A stretch of 64,000 bases of DNA, taken from NCBI GenBank assembly GCA_030765535.1, contig JAVCCH010000194.1, forward strand, positions 1-64,000. The letters are read 5' to 3'. The DNA is from Candidatus Tenebribacter davisii (GTDB lineage: Bacteria; Cloacimonadota; Cloacimonadia; Cloacimonadales; TCS61). Made by a program: the position numbers and the translations under genes. Shown here piece by piece: positions 40,511 through 49,597 of this stretch. Numbering within the stretch: position 1 is the first letter of the stretch; every line of letters begins with the position of its first letter. The notes beneath the pieces are model-generated. The model saw only the letters and a list, made by a program, of their open reading frames with translations, did no database searches and was not told the DNA's origin.

Positions 40511-41271
40511 TATATTGATCCGAATAACAATGCAGCTACAATAAAATCCATGACCAGAATAAGTATGGAAGAATATACAACAGTAATAGTTGTGACCCTT
40601 CCTACGCCTTCGGCTCCTCCACTTGCCCTGCTCCCTGCAAAACAAGCTACTACAGTAATTATAAGTCCGAAAAAGATAGCCTTCACAAGTCCACCGATGA
40701 GGTCTGAAGGGAGGAAAAAATCACGCATATTCGTAAAAAAACTGAACGCATTTATATGGTATTTATAAACTGATAATAAAAAAGCAGAAAAAATGCCAAT
40801 AACATTTGCAAAGATCGTAAGGATTGGAAACATGATAATACCTGCAATTACACGAGGCATATAGACAAGATCAACTGGATCAATTGCCATGGTTTCCAGT
40901 GCATCAAGTTGTTCACTCACCTTCATTGTACCTATCTCAGCCGCAATTGATGCTCCAACTTTTCCTGCCAGTACAAGTCCGGTAAGAACAGGTGCAAGTT
41001 CTATCATGGTAGATTTTCCAATTAGTACACCTATCAGGCTTAGAGGAATATATCCACTGGTTTGATATGATGCCTGAACTGAGGTTACAAGTCCTGTAAA
41101 AGCTGATGTAACAGCAATAAGCAGAAAAGAATCATAACCGATCCTTTTCATTTGCTTCATTATTTCATTAAAACGTTTTTTTATTTTGGTGAGATGACTA
41201 GCAATAGCAATATTAAATAAAACAAATTCACCAATTAAATTAATGAACTTGAATTTATACTTCATACTCAT
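40510..41271 (-). CDS. MlaE-family ABC transporter permease
   Basis: LAPVLTGLVLAGKVGASIAAEIGTMKVSEQLDALETMAIDPVDLVYMPR. Confidence 0.92.
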   Translation of the reverse strand: MSMKYKFKFINLIGEFVLFNIAIASHLTKIKKRFNEIMKQMKRIGYDSFLLIAVTSAFTGLVTSVQASYQTSGYIPLSLIGVLIGKSTMIELAPVLTGLVLAGKVGASIAAEIGTMKVSEQLDALETMAIDPVDLVYMPRVIAGIIMFPILTIFANVIGIFSAFLLSVYKYHINAFSFFTNMRDFFLPSDLIGGLVKAIFFGLIITVVACFAGSRASGGAEGVGRVTTITVVYSSILILVMDFIVAALLFGSI

Positions 41272-42595
41272 TCAGATCTCTAAAAGCTGTGAATTCCTGT
41301 AAAAATCGTAGTTTTATTTTCCCGATTGCGCCATGACGGTTCTTTCCAATAATGATCTCAGCAATACCGGGTTCTTCCGTCTCTTCATTATATACTTCAT
41401 CACGATATATGAACATTACGATGTCAGCATCCTGCTCAATTGCTCCAGATTCCCTCAGATCAGAAAGTTTTGGTCGTTTATCATCTCTGCTTTCAAGTCC
41501 CCGGTTCAATTGAGATAGAGCTATTACAGGTATGCCGATCTCTTTTGCCAGTATTTTAAGTGAACGGGAAATTTCTGAGATCTCCTGCTGTCTGTTTTCG
41601 CGGTTACGGCTAGCTGACATAAGCTGCATGTAGTCAATAATGATCAGATCTAAACCTTTTATCTCTGCCTTCAGACGTCTGGTTTTTGCTCGAATATCCA
41701 GGATCGTGTTGGCACCAGTATCATCAATGTATATTTCCTTTGTAGATAGAACTTCTGCAGCTCCAGCAATACGCAGCATTTTTTTCTGATTCATTCCGAA
41801 CCCTTTCAGCATATTATCCATACTTACTTCAGAGGCGGAACTCATCATTCTCATAAGTATTTCATTACTTTCCATCTCCATTGTGAATATACCAACTTTT
41901 TTATCATATTGTACCGCAGCATTACTGGCAAGATTCAGGGCAAATGCCGTTTTACCCATTGCTGGCCTGGCAGCAACTATGATCAACTGTCCAGGACGTA
42001 ATCCGCCTAATCTTCTATCCAGATCTATGAATCCGGAAGGTACACCCAGTACACTTTTCTTGGATGCTGCTGTTTCTTCGATATTTTTCACTGTGGCTGA
42101 TATAATATTATGGATCCATTCAAATGACTTTCTATCGGGACGTTCAGCAATATTAAATATCATCTGTTCAGCTTCATCAACAATTTGATCGGCATCTTTA
42201 TCAGAAGCATAGCAACCTTCGATAATTTTATTAGATGCTTCAATAAGCTGTCTTAACAGAGCCTGTTTCAATACAATATTCGCATGAAACTCAATATTAG
42301 CACTGCTTAAAACAACATCCGACAGTTCATTTATAAAAGCTTTACCGCCAATCGTATCCAGTTGTTTATTTATTTTCAGTTTATCAATTAATGTGATTAT
42401 ATCAATTTCTATATTGCTTTCAAACAACTCGCAAATTGTCTTGAATATTGTTTGATGTGCTTTACGGTAAAAATGTTCCACATCCAACATTTCTATTGCT
42501 TTTGCAACAGAATATGTATCTATCATCATTGCGGAAAGGACCGCTGCTTCTGCGTTTATATCATTCGGTACTTGTCTTTCAATTCTCTTTGCCAT
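41255..42595 (-). CDS. dnaB: Replicative DNA helicase
   Basis: AARPAMGKTAFALNLA Walker A; DLIIIDYMQLM; SDLRESGAIEQDADIVMFIYR. Confidence 0.97.
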   Translation of the reverse strand: MAKRIERQVPNDINAEAAVLSAMMIDTYSVAKAIEMLDVEHFYRKAHQTIFKTICELFESNIEIDIITLIDKLKINKQLDTIGGKAFINELSDVVLSSANIEFHANIVLKQALLRQLIEASNKIIEGCYASDKDADQIVDEAEQMIFNIAERPDRKSFEWIHNIISATVKNIEETAASKKSVLGVPSGFIDLDRRLGGLRPGQLIIVAARPAMGKTAFALNLASNAAVQYDKKVGIFTMEMESNEILMRMMSSASEVSMDNMLKGFGMNQKKMLRIAGAAEVLSTKEIYIDDTGANTILDIRAKTRRLKAEIKGLDLIIIDYMQLMSASRNRENRQQEISEISRSLKILAKEIGIPVIALSQLNRGLESRDDKRPKLSDLRESGAIEQDADIVMFIYRDEVYNEETEEPGIAEIIIGKNRHGAIGKIKLRFLQEFTAFRDLNEYEV

Positions 42596-42702
42596 AATTT
42601 TTCCTATTTATTATATAATTCTTAATCAATTTTTATAATGATTGAAATATTGCAACTTATTTTTATAATAAATGGGAATTAAATGTTAATAAAAATTACA
42701 AA

Positions 42703-43347
42703 TTATAATGCAAGGTAATCTTTCTGCAGTTTTTGAAGATCTATCCAAGCAAATTTTTTCCAATGCGGATTTCTTAATAAGGCAGAAGGATGATAAGAAA
42801 CGTATGTCTTGATTCCTCTAAATGTATAAGTTCGTTCCCGGAATGCTTTTAGGGTTTGGTCAATTTCTAAAAGAGTAACTGCAGCAACCTTTCCGACCAA
42901 TAGAATAAGTTCCGGCTGGATTATGGAGATTTGTTCATCCAGATATGGCAGGCAAGCTTTTTTCTCTTCCGGTAAGGGATTACGATTACCCGGAGGACGA
43001 CATTTAACAATATTGCTAATATATATTTCTTCACGTGATAAATTTATCGCATTCAGCATTTTAGTAAGTAATTGTCCCGATCTTCCAACGAAAACTTTTC
43101 CTAATCTATTTTCTTCAGCTCCAGGTCCTTCACCAATTATCATCAGTCGTGCATCAGCATTACCATTTCCATAAACAAATTTATGTCGGCCCGTATGCAA
43201 TTCACACTTCTTGCAGTTACAATATTTTTTTTCAAGTTCCTGTAGTAATTCAGCTTTATTTATCTGTTTTTTAGGATTAATAAAAATATCTTGAATACCA
43301 GATAATTTCAAGTATTCAAGATATTGTTTAATAGTATCGTTATTCAA
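42703..43347 (-). CDS. Uracil-DNA glycosylase (family 4-like)
   Basis: CELHTGRHKFVYGNGNADARLMIIGEGPGAEE; YVSYHPSALLRNP; Cys cluster for Fe-S. Confidence 0.9.
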   Translation of the reverse strand: MNNDTIKQYLEYLKLSGIQDIFINPKKQINKAELLQELEKKYCNCKKCELHTGRHKFVYGNGNADARLMIIGEGPGAEENRLGKVFVGRSGQLLTKMLNAINLSREEIYISNIVKCRPPGNRNPLPEEKKACLPYLDEQISIIQPELILLVGKVAAVTLLEIDQTLKAFRERTYTFRGIKTYVSYHPSALLRNPHWKKFAWIDLQKLQKDYLAL

Positions 43348-43362
43348 ATATATCTCAATAAT

Positions 43363-43602
43363 TTATCTTATCTCTTCATCTGAATCGTCATCATCAACTT
43401 CTACAACATAATCCGGAATAACATTTGAAGCGATATGTTCTAAAGCTGTAGTAGTTAGTTTACCCTGCAATTTTCTTTTTATTGAAAAAGGCAAATTACT
43501 AATTCTTTCAGCTTCCAGATTTGCAAGAAGCAGGAAAAGATAAGTCATGTTATTATTTTCTAAAAATTTTTCTACAGTATTTGAGTTTTTATTATTTTCC
43601 AT
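43363..43602 (-). CDS. rpoZ: RNA polymerase omega subunit-like protein
   Basis: Immediately follows gmk; 79 aa; NLEAERISN..TTALEHIAS pattern. Confidence 0.6.
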   Translation of the reverse strand: MENNKNSNTVEKFLENNNMTYLFLLLANLEAERISNLPFSIKRKLQGKLTTTALEHIASNVIPDYVVEVDDDDSDEEIR

Positions 43603-44214
43603 CTATCCTCCGTAATAAATTTCAATATTTTTATATCTTTGAATTCTGTTTTCTTCAGCTTTGATTATTGTCTTAATATTATCAACTGCATTTTCAAGAT
43701 CATCGTTTATAATCAGATACTGGAAATCTCTTATCTCCTTTATCTCTGATTCAGCTGTTTTTAATCTTACTTGAATAACCTCATCTGAATCAGTTCCTCT
43801 ACCCTTTAGTCTTTCCAGCCAAACTTCTCTTGATGGTGGAAGTATAAATATAGTTATTTGATCAATCTCTGAGTTCATGATCTGTTTTGCACCTTGCACA
43901 TCTATATCCATGATAATATGATTATTCTTAAGAATACTAATTACATAACTCTTTGAAGTTCCATACCAGTAACCATGTACCAAGGCAGATTCAAGAAAGT
44001 CACCCGATTGTTTCATCTCAATGAATTTTTCTTCTGAAACAAAATTATAATCAACTCCATTAATTTCATTGATACGAGCCTTTCTTGTAGTATAGGAAAC
44101 AGAATATTTGATCTCAGTATTATCAGCTAATATTTTCTTAAAAATAGCTGTTTTCCCACCACCAGATGGGGAAATTAAAATGATTAAAAAATTTTTCTTA
44201 TTCTTATTGATCAA
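43603..44214 (-). CDS. gmk: Guanylate kinase
   Basis: ISPSGGGKTAIFKKIL; YSVSYTTRKARINEINGVDYNFVS. Confidence 0.95.
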   Translation of the reverse strand: MINKNKKNFLIILISPSGGGKTAIFKKILADNTEIKYSVSYTTRKARINEINGVDYNFVSEEKFIEMKQSGDFLESALVHGYWYGTSKSYVISILKNNHIIMDIDVQGAKQIMNSEIDQITIFILPPSREVWLERLKGRGTDSDEVIQVRLKTAESEIKEIRDFQYLIINDDLENAVDNIKTIIKAEENRIQRYKNIEIYYGG

Positions 44215-44225
44215 AATATATTGTT

Positions 44226-44603
44226 TTAACCTTCAATTAGATCTTTGTATTTATCTGCTTTAAGAAGATCTTCAAGTTCATCTTTATTGGTTAATCTTAC
44301 CTTTATGATCCATCCATCTCCAAATGCATCACTGTTCAACAATTCAGGTTTATCTTCAAGTTCTTCATTAATTGCTATTACCTCTCCACTTACCGGAGAA
44401 AGAATATCTTCAACAGCTTTTACTGCTTCAACAGAGCCAAAACCTTCTCCCTTTTCGACATTTTCTCCTATTTCAGGAAGTTCTACATAAACGATATCTC
44501 CGAGTTCGTGCTGAGCATAATCTGTAATACCGATAACTGCTTCATCACCAATAAGTTCTACCCATTCATGAGATTCTGTGTAGAGCAAATCATTCTTAAC
44601 CAT
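44226..44603 (-). CDS. gcvH: Glycine cleavage system H protein
   Basis: TESHEWVELIGDEAVIGITDYAQHELGDIVYVELPEIG...GSVEAVKAVEDILSPVSGEV (lipoyl Lys); start likely ATG 44603. Confidence 0.95.
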   Translation of the reverse strand: MVKNDLLYTESHEWVELIGDEAVIGITDYAQHELGDIVYVELPEIGENVEKGEGFGSVEAVKAVEDILSPVSGEVIAINEELEDKPELLNSDAFGDGWIIKVRLTNKDELEDLLKADKYKDLIEG

Positions 44604-44703
44604 TATGACCTCCATTTTTTTTGAGTTATGGATTCAAAACACGTTTTTGTGTCAAGTATTAAAGATAGTATAATAACTATAAAAAGGATTTACATTAGTT
44701 TTA

Positions 44704-46098
44704 CTAATTTGTAAAACTGAATTCATTATTTTTAATTAAATCTAAAAAAGTATCAACTATTACTTTATTATACAATACACCCTTGTGAGATTCTACTTCT
44801 TCTATCGCTTTATCCATTCCTAAAGCTGGTCTATACGGTCTATGAGAAGCCATTGCTTCTATCACATCTGCAACTGCAATAATTTGAGCTTCTAAAATGA
44901 TCTCCCTTTTCTTAAGTCCATTTGGATAACCACTGCCATCCAATCTCTCATGATGTTGTAAAACTATTTTTGCAACAGGCCATGGAAAATTGATGCTTGA
45001 TAAGATTTCAAAACCTGCCTGAGGATGTGTTTTAATTAAAGCAAATTCAGCTTCAGTCAATCTCCCGGGTTTACTTAATATTTCTGAAGGGACATAAAGT
45101 TTTCCTATATCATGAACAATTGAAGCAATCCGTAAACCATCTAATTGAAATTGATCCAGGTTCATTTTTACACCAATTGCATTAGTGAGCATTGAAACTC
45201 GACGTTGATGCCCCGCAGTATAAGGATCTCGCTTTTCAACAGCCAGGATCAGTCCATTTACAGTTTCTTCCATTAACTCCTGCAACCGAGTAAAACTATT
45301 CTTTAACGGAGTGATATCATTTGAAACACCTAGTAGAACATCGGGAATATCTGGTGAATCCAGAGGGACCTTAGTTGTTTGAAACCAGATCTTTTTCCCA
45401 TCATCTAACGAGTATGACTCCTCAGGAATGAGAACTTTCTTTTTTCCTTTTATCACTTCGAGATCTTCTTTGGCAATTTTTTCTAAATCTATATCTGTAA
45501 TCTTTGAGTTTAATAATAATTCTCTATCAGTTTTTCCGATCATCTCTTTTGGAGTAGTATTATAAAGTTTTGCAATAGAAGTATTTACCATTAAGTATCT
45601 GCCATTTTTATCTTTAACAAAGATGTTGCTTGGAACAGTATCAATAACTTTTAATAAAAAATTCCTGTTTCTTTTAAGTTTTTGTTCCATATCAGATTTA
45701 TAAAATGCCATCTCTATTGTTGCATGTAATTCTCTGTCCTCAAAAGGTTTGATCAAATAACCAAATGGAGATGACTCAGCAGCCTGCTTTAATATTTTTT
45801 CATCTGCATAAGCTGTAAGGAAAATAATTGGGATTCCAAGGTCATGATAAATTCTTTTAGCTGCCTCAATCCCGTTGATTTCACCTTCTATCATAATATC
45901 CATTAAAATTAGATCCGGTTTATGCTGTCTGGCTTCCCGTATTGCTACTTCACCGTTAGAAATAATATGAGGAACTTTATATTTGAATCTGACTAATGTA
46001 CTCTTAATGTCTTCTGCAATGATCTTTTCATCTTCGACTATGATTATTGTCTTAGCAGCCATAAATTTACCTGTTCTTTTTTGAGTTATGTTTATCAA
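44704..46098 (-). CDS. Response regulator-PAS-HD-GYP protein (putative c-di-GMP phosphodiesterase)
   Basis: REC: DLILMDIMIEGEINGIEAAKRI; PAS; HDIGK...HHERLDGSGYPNGLK. Confidence 0.9.
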   Translation of the reverse strand: MINITQKRTGKFMAAKTIIIVEDEKIIAEDIKSTLVRFKYKVPHIISNGEVAIREARQHKPDLILMDIMIEGEINGIEAAKRIYHDLGIPIIFLTAYADEKILKQAAESSPFGYLIKPFEDRELHATIEMAFYKSDMEQKLKRNRNFLLKVIDTVPSNIFVKDKNGRYLMVNTSIAKLYNTTPKEMIGKTDRELLLNSKITDIDLEKIAKEDLEVIKGKKKVLIPEESYSLDDGKKIWFQTTKVPLDSPDIPDVLLGVSNDITPLKNSFTRLQELMEETVNGLILAVEKRDPYTAGHQRRVSMLTNAIGVKMNLDQFQLDGLRIASIVHDIGKLYVPSEILSKPGRLTEAEFALIKTHPQAGFEILSSINFPWPVAKIVLQHHERLDGSGYPNGLKKREIILEAQIIAVADVIEAMASHRPYRPALGMDKAIEEVESHKGVLYNKVIVDTFLDLIKNNEFSFTN

Positions 46099-47437
46099 TA
46101 TACATTTTCTGGTCAGCTTCTTCTATGGTCTCTTCTACACTTTTTTTCATCTCTGTATTCCAATAAGAACTCCCAATAGCAAAACTTACAGGAAAGGAAA
46201 GCTCACTTTTCTTATTAGCCTTAACTATTGCTTTGCGTAATCTATTCTCAACTATTTCCACTTCCTTACCTGTTTGCGGAAGCATAAGGAGAAATTCATC
46301 TCCACCGCTACGGATAATATTATCTGTTTCTCGAGCCTGGGAAACCAGTAAAGAAGCAACAAATTGAATTGCTTGATCACCCTTATTATGACCGAATGTG
46401 TCGTTTATATGCTTGAGGTTATTGATGTCTACAACAATAAAACCAATATCATTACCATAGCGCTTTGCCAGTTTTACCTCATATTTTATTGCCTGGTTAT
46501 AATATAACCGGTTAAACACATTGGTTAACGGATCGATTACAGCTTTCTTTTTGAGCATTTCCTCATATTCTAATCTTTTTAATGATTCATCTGCATGATT
46601 GAACAGAATCAACAATGTTTTAACTAATACATCTTCATGATAGGCATTTTCGTCTTTATCAACTGCTGCGAAGACAGTTTCATGTCCAATTCTACTTCCT
46701 ATAACAGAGCCAATATCCTTCCAAGTTGGCTCTATTTCAATAATATCTTTTTTGGTTGAAAATATACAAATCTCGTTTGAACAAAAAATATTACCAATAA
46801 TTCCTTCATTTACACTGTATATCGGTTTAAAATGTTTTAAGGATTTTTCGGATATGTTGATCAGGTCATCTAGTTCTCTTTGATAAAAAACAAAATCCGA
46901 AATTTCAAAAACAGCGACGAGTGCTTTGCCTAGTATGCTAAAAATAGATCTCTTAGTCTCACATTCCATTAGCTCCATCGCAACATCATGCAAGATCTCA
47001 ATTTTTTGCTTCTCTTCTATAATTTGCTGATCAAGCTTAAACCTGAATATTGCCATTTCTATTGTAGCATATAATTCCCTATCTTCAAAAGGTTTATTAA
47101 TAAAGCCATAAGGTGCTGTAAGTTTGGCATCCTGGATAGTTTTTTCATTCGTATATGCGGTAACGTAAATTACCGGTATATTGTACTCTTTTTGGATAAT
47201 ATCAGTTAATTCAATGCCGTCGAGATCACCATTTAGTTTTATATCAACAAGTACAATATCAGGTTTTTTCTCTTTTATCCTTTTAAGTACTGTTTCTCCA
47301 TCTCCTTCTACCGCAGTAACATAATAACCAAAATTCTCGACAGACATCTTGATATCATTGGCAATTATAACTTCATCTTCAACAATAAGAATTTTAACCT
47401 TTTTCCGCATATCAACTCCAAACGTAATTATTCGCAT
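46067..47437 (-). CDS. Response regulator-GGDEF diguanylate cyclase
   Basis: REC: DIVLVDIKLNGDLDGIEL; RETDNIIRSGGDEF (I-site plus active site). Confidence 0.9.
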   Translation of the reverse strand: MRIITFGVDMRKKVKILIVEDEVIIANDIKMSVENFGYYVTAVEGDGETVLKRIKEKKPDIVLVDIKLNGDLDGIELTDIIQKEYNIPVIYVTAYTNEKTIQDAKLTAPYGFINKPFEDRELYATIEMAIFRFKLDQQIIEEKQKIEILHDVAMELMECETKRSIFSILGKALVAVFEISDFVFYQRELDDLINISEKSLKHFKPIYSVNEGIIGNIFCSNEICIFSTKKDIIEIEPTWKDIGSVIGSRIGHETVFAAVDKDENAYHEDVLVKTLLILFNHADESLKRLEYEEMLKKKAVIDPLTNVFNRLYYNQAIKYEVKLAKRYGNDIGFIVVDINNLKHINDTFGHNKGDQAIQFVASLLVSQARETDNIIRSGGDEFLLMLPQTGKEVEIVENRLRKAIVKANKKSELSFPVSFAIGSSYWNTEMKKSVEETIEEADQKMYIDKHNSKKNR

Positions 47438-47650
47438 TACTAATTAAATTCAGCATAATCAATTATTTGATCTAGAATATTTTACTGCAAGTTTTTTATT
47501 TTAGTATGTGTAAATAATCTTTTAATTAGCACTATGAGAACTTTAAATCCTGAAGGTTATTATGGGGTGGCAGGGAGATTTGCCACTTAAAAATAGGCCT
47601 AAATATCTTGTAAAGTTTGGTTATAACTGTGTTGAGTGCGTGAACGCCAT

Positions 47651-47670
47651 TGTTGCCACGTTTGGCAACA
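47651..47670. repeat. Perfect 8-bp hairpin in intergenic region
   Basis: TGTTGCCA-cgtt-TGGCAACA. Confidence 0.55.
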
Positions 47671-47745
47671 AACTGCAATTATAGCTTGATTTGTGGCAAA
47701 GGTGTGACATACTTGCGCGACAAAAAAAGTTTCATAGGTTTGTCA

Positions 47746-47948
47746 TATTTTAAGTAACTACTATATTTACAAGTACTTAGAAAATTATAAATGTGAAATT
47801 CCAAGAATTAACTTGTGGATATGTTTTACGTTTCACAGGTAACTATTATATATGGTAAGGAGTTATGAAAATATTTATGTAATGTTAGGAAGTTTAAAAA
47901 ATATGGTATTTTACAAGTAACTATTTTATTTTTAAAGACTTATGGAAT
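47746..47948. repeat. Three imperfect about 40-nt intergenic direct repeats
   Basis: 47746: TTTTAAGTAACTACTATAT...; 47831: TTTCACAGGTAACTATTATATATGGTAAGGAGTTATGAAAAT; 47909: TTTTACAAGTAACTATTTTATTTTTAAAGACTTATGGAATT. Confidence 0.55.
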
Positions 47949-48022
47949 TAATGCTTATTGAAAAACTGTTGACATCATGTCAAAAATGTAACAGGCTTGG
48001 ATCTTTGAATGAAATTAAAAGT

Positions 48023-49540
48023 TTACTTCAATAAAACCATCCTTTTTGCTTTCTTATAATTTCCGGTTTTCAATTTATATAAATATATTCCTGAAGAAAC
48101 TGGTTTATTGTTATCATCTTTACCATTCCAGACTACGGAATGCTGACCAGTGGGAAGTTGCTCACTGACAAGTTGCCTGACTTTTTGTCCTTTGATGTTA
48201 TAAATTGTTAACTCAATGGCAGTATTTTCTGGAAGCTTATAGCTGATAGTTGTTTCTGGGTTGAAGGGATTGGGAAAGTTTTCGAGAAGAATTGTATTAT
48301 CAGGTTTGTTTAAATATTCTTCTTCAACAAAAACACCACCATTAATATATATATAAGCAGAACCGGAATCAATACCATTATAGTCATTATAATTAGCACT
48401 GATTAAAGCATAATTTCCAGAGATGGAAACTGGGCAGCCGAAATAATCAAAATCAGCTCCATCGGATGCGGTTATCTTTTCCTGTTGTGACCAATTTGTT
48501 CCATTTCTATGAAATATGTAAGCAGAACCTCTATCTATCCCATTACCATCATCATGACAGGATCCAACTACCACATAATCTCCATTTATGGAAATGGATC
48601 TACCGAATTCATCATCAGCATTACCATCGTCTGCAGTTATCTTTGTCTGATGTGTCCATAACGTTCCAATTCTATTAAAGAAATAGGCAGAACCGGAGTT
48701 TGAACCATTATCATCATCCCAATGTGCTCCAATTGCTGCATAATCACCATTAATGGAAACTGTATAACCAAACCAATCATAGGCTGCTCCATCTGGTGCG
48801 GTTAACTTTATCTGCTCTGTCCAGTTAGTTCCACTTCTATAATATATATATGCAGAACCGGATTCTTCACCGTTATCATCGTCATAATGAGCACCTATCA
48901 ATGCATAATCTCCTGAGATAGATACTGAATAACCAAACAAGTCTTCATCCATGACTTCAGGTGCGGTTAACTTTGCCTGCTCTATCCAATCAGTTCCACT
49001 TCTATAGAAAATATAAGCAGAACCTCTATCTATCCCATAATCATCAACACCCCAAGCTCCAACAATAGCGTAATCACCCGATATAGAAACTGAACAGCCA
49101 AATTTATCTTCAGTTGCACCATCGGTTGCAGTTATCTTAGCCTGCTCAGACCATGTAGTTCCACTTCTATAAAATATATAAGCAGAACCGGAATCAGTCC
49201 CATTATCATCACCACCATAAGCACCAATCACAGCATAATCTCCAGAGATGGAAACGGAATAACCGAAATAATCTTCAGTTGCACCATCGGTTGCGGTTAT
49301 CTTTGCCTGCTCTATCCAATCAGTTCCACTTTTATGAAAGATATAAGCAGAACCGGTCATAGTCCAATTATCACCATCTTTCCAAGCACCTATCACAGCA
49401 TAATCCCCATCTATGGAAATTGAATTACCGAAATAATCATAAGCTGAACCGTCGGAAGCTGCTAATTGTTGTTCGTTACCCCAATCAGCAAATAAAGTTG
49501 AGCTAAGCAATAAAACGATAATAAGTATAGCTTTTTTCAT
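48023..49540 (-). CDS. Secreted FG-GAP-type seven-repeat beta-propeller protein with C-terminal sorting domain
   Basis: Seven about 55-aa repeats FGYSVSISGDYAVIGA...GSAYIFYRSGT.W; C-term ENFPNPFNPETTISYKLPENTAIELTIYNIKGQKVRQL...SGIYLYKLKTGNYKKAKRMVLLK. Confidence 0.88.
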   Translation of the reverse strand: MKKAILIIVLLLSSTLFADWGNEQQLAASDGSAYDYFGNSISIDGDYAVIGAWKDGDNWTMTGSAYIFHKSGTDWIEQAKITATDGATEDYFGYSVSISGDYAVIGAYGGDDNGTDSGSAYIFYRSGTTWSEQAKITATDGATEDKFGCSVSISGDYAIVGAWGVDDYGIDRGSAYIFYRSGTDWIEQAKLTAPEVMDEDLFGYSVSISGDYALIGAHYDDDNGEESGSAYIYYRSGTNWTEQIKLTAPDGAAYDWFGYTVSINGDYAAIGAHWDDDNGSNSGSAYFFNRIGTLWTHQTKITADDGNADDEFGRSISINGDYVVVGSCHDDGNGIDRGSAYIFHRNGTNWSQQEKITASDGADFDYFGCPVSISGNYALISANYNDYNGIDSGSAYIYINGGVFVEEEYLNKPDNTILLENFPNPFNPETTISYKLPENTAIELTIYNIKGQKVRQLVSEQLPTGQHSVVWNGKDDNNKPVSSGIYLYKLKTGNYKKAKRMVLLK

Positions 49541-49597
49541 TTTCTCCTCCGTATAGTTTTTTTTAATTCACTTTCATTATCAAGAATAAGTACAAAA

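Noticed and set aside
40511-40645. N-terminal extension of the solute-binding protein ORF
   Set aside because: Basic/Cys-rich stretch reads out of frame over the MlaE gene. A lipoprotein signal starts at ATG 40510.
47746-47948. Possible CRISPR array
   Set aside because: Only three imperfect, AT-rich repeats with irregular spacing and no cas genes.
48300-49440. Regular DNA repeats as tandem satellite
   Set aside because: Explained by seven protein-level FG-GAP-like propeller blades.
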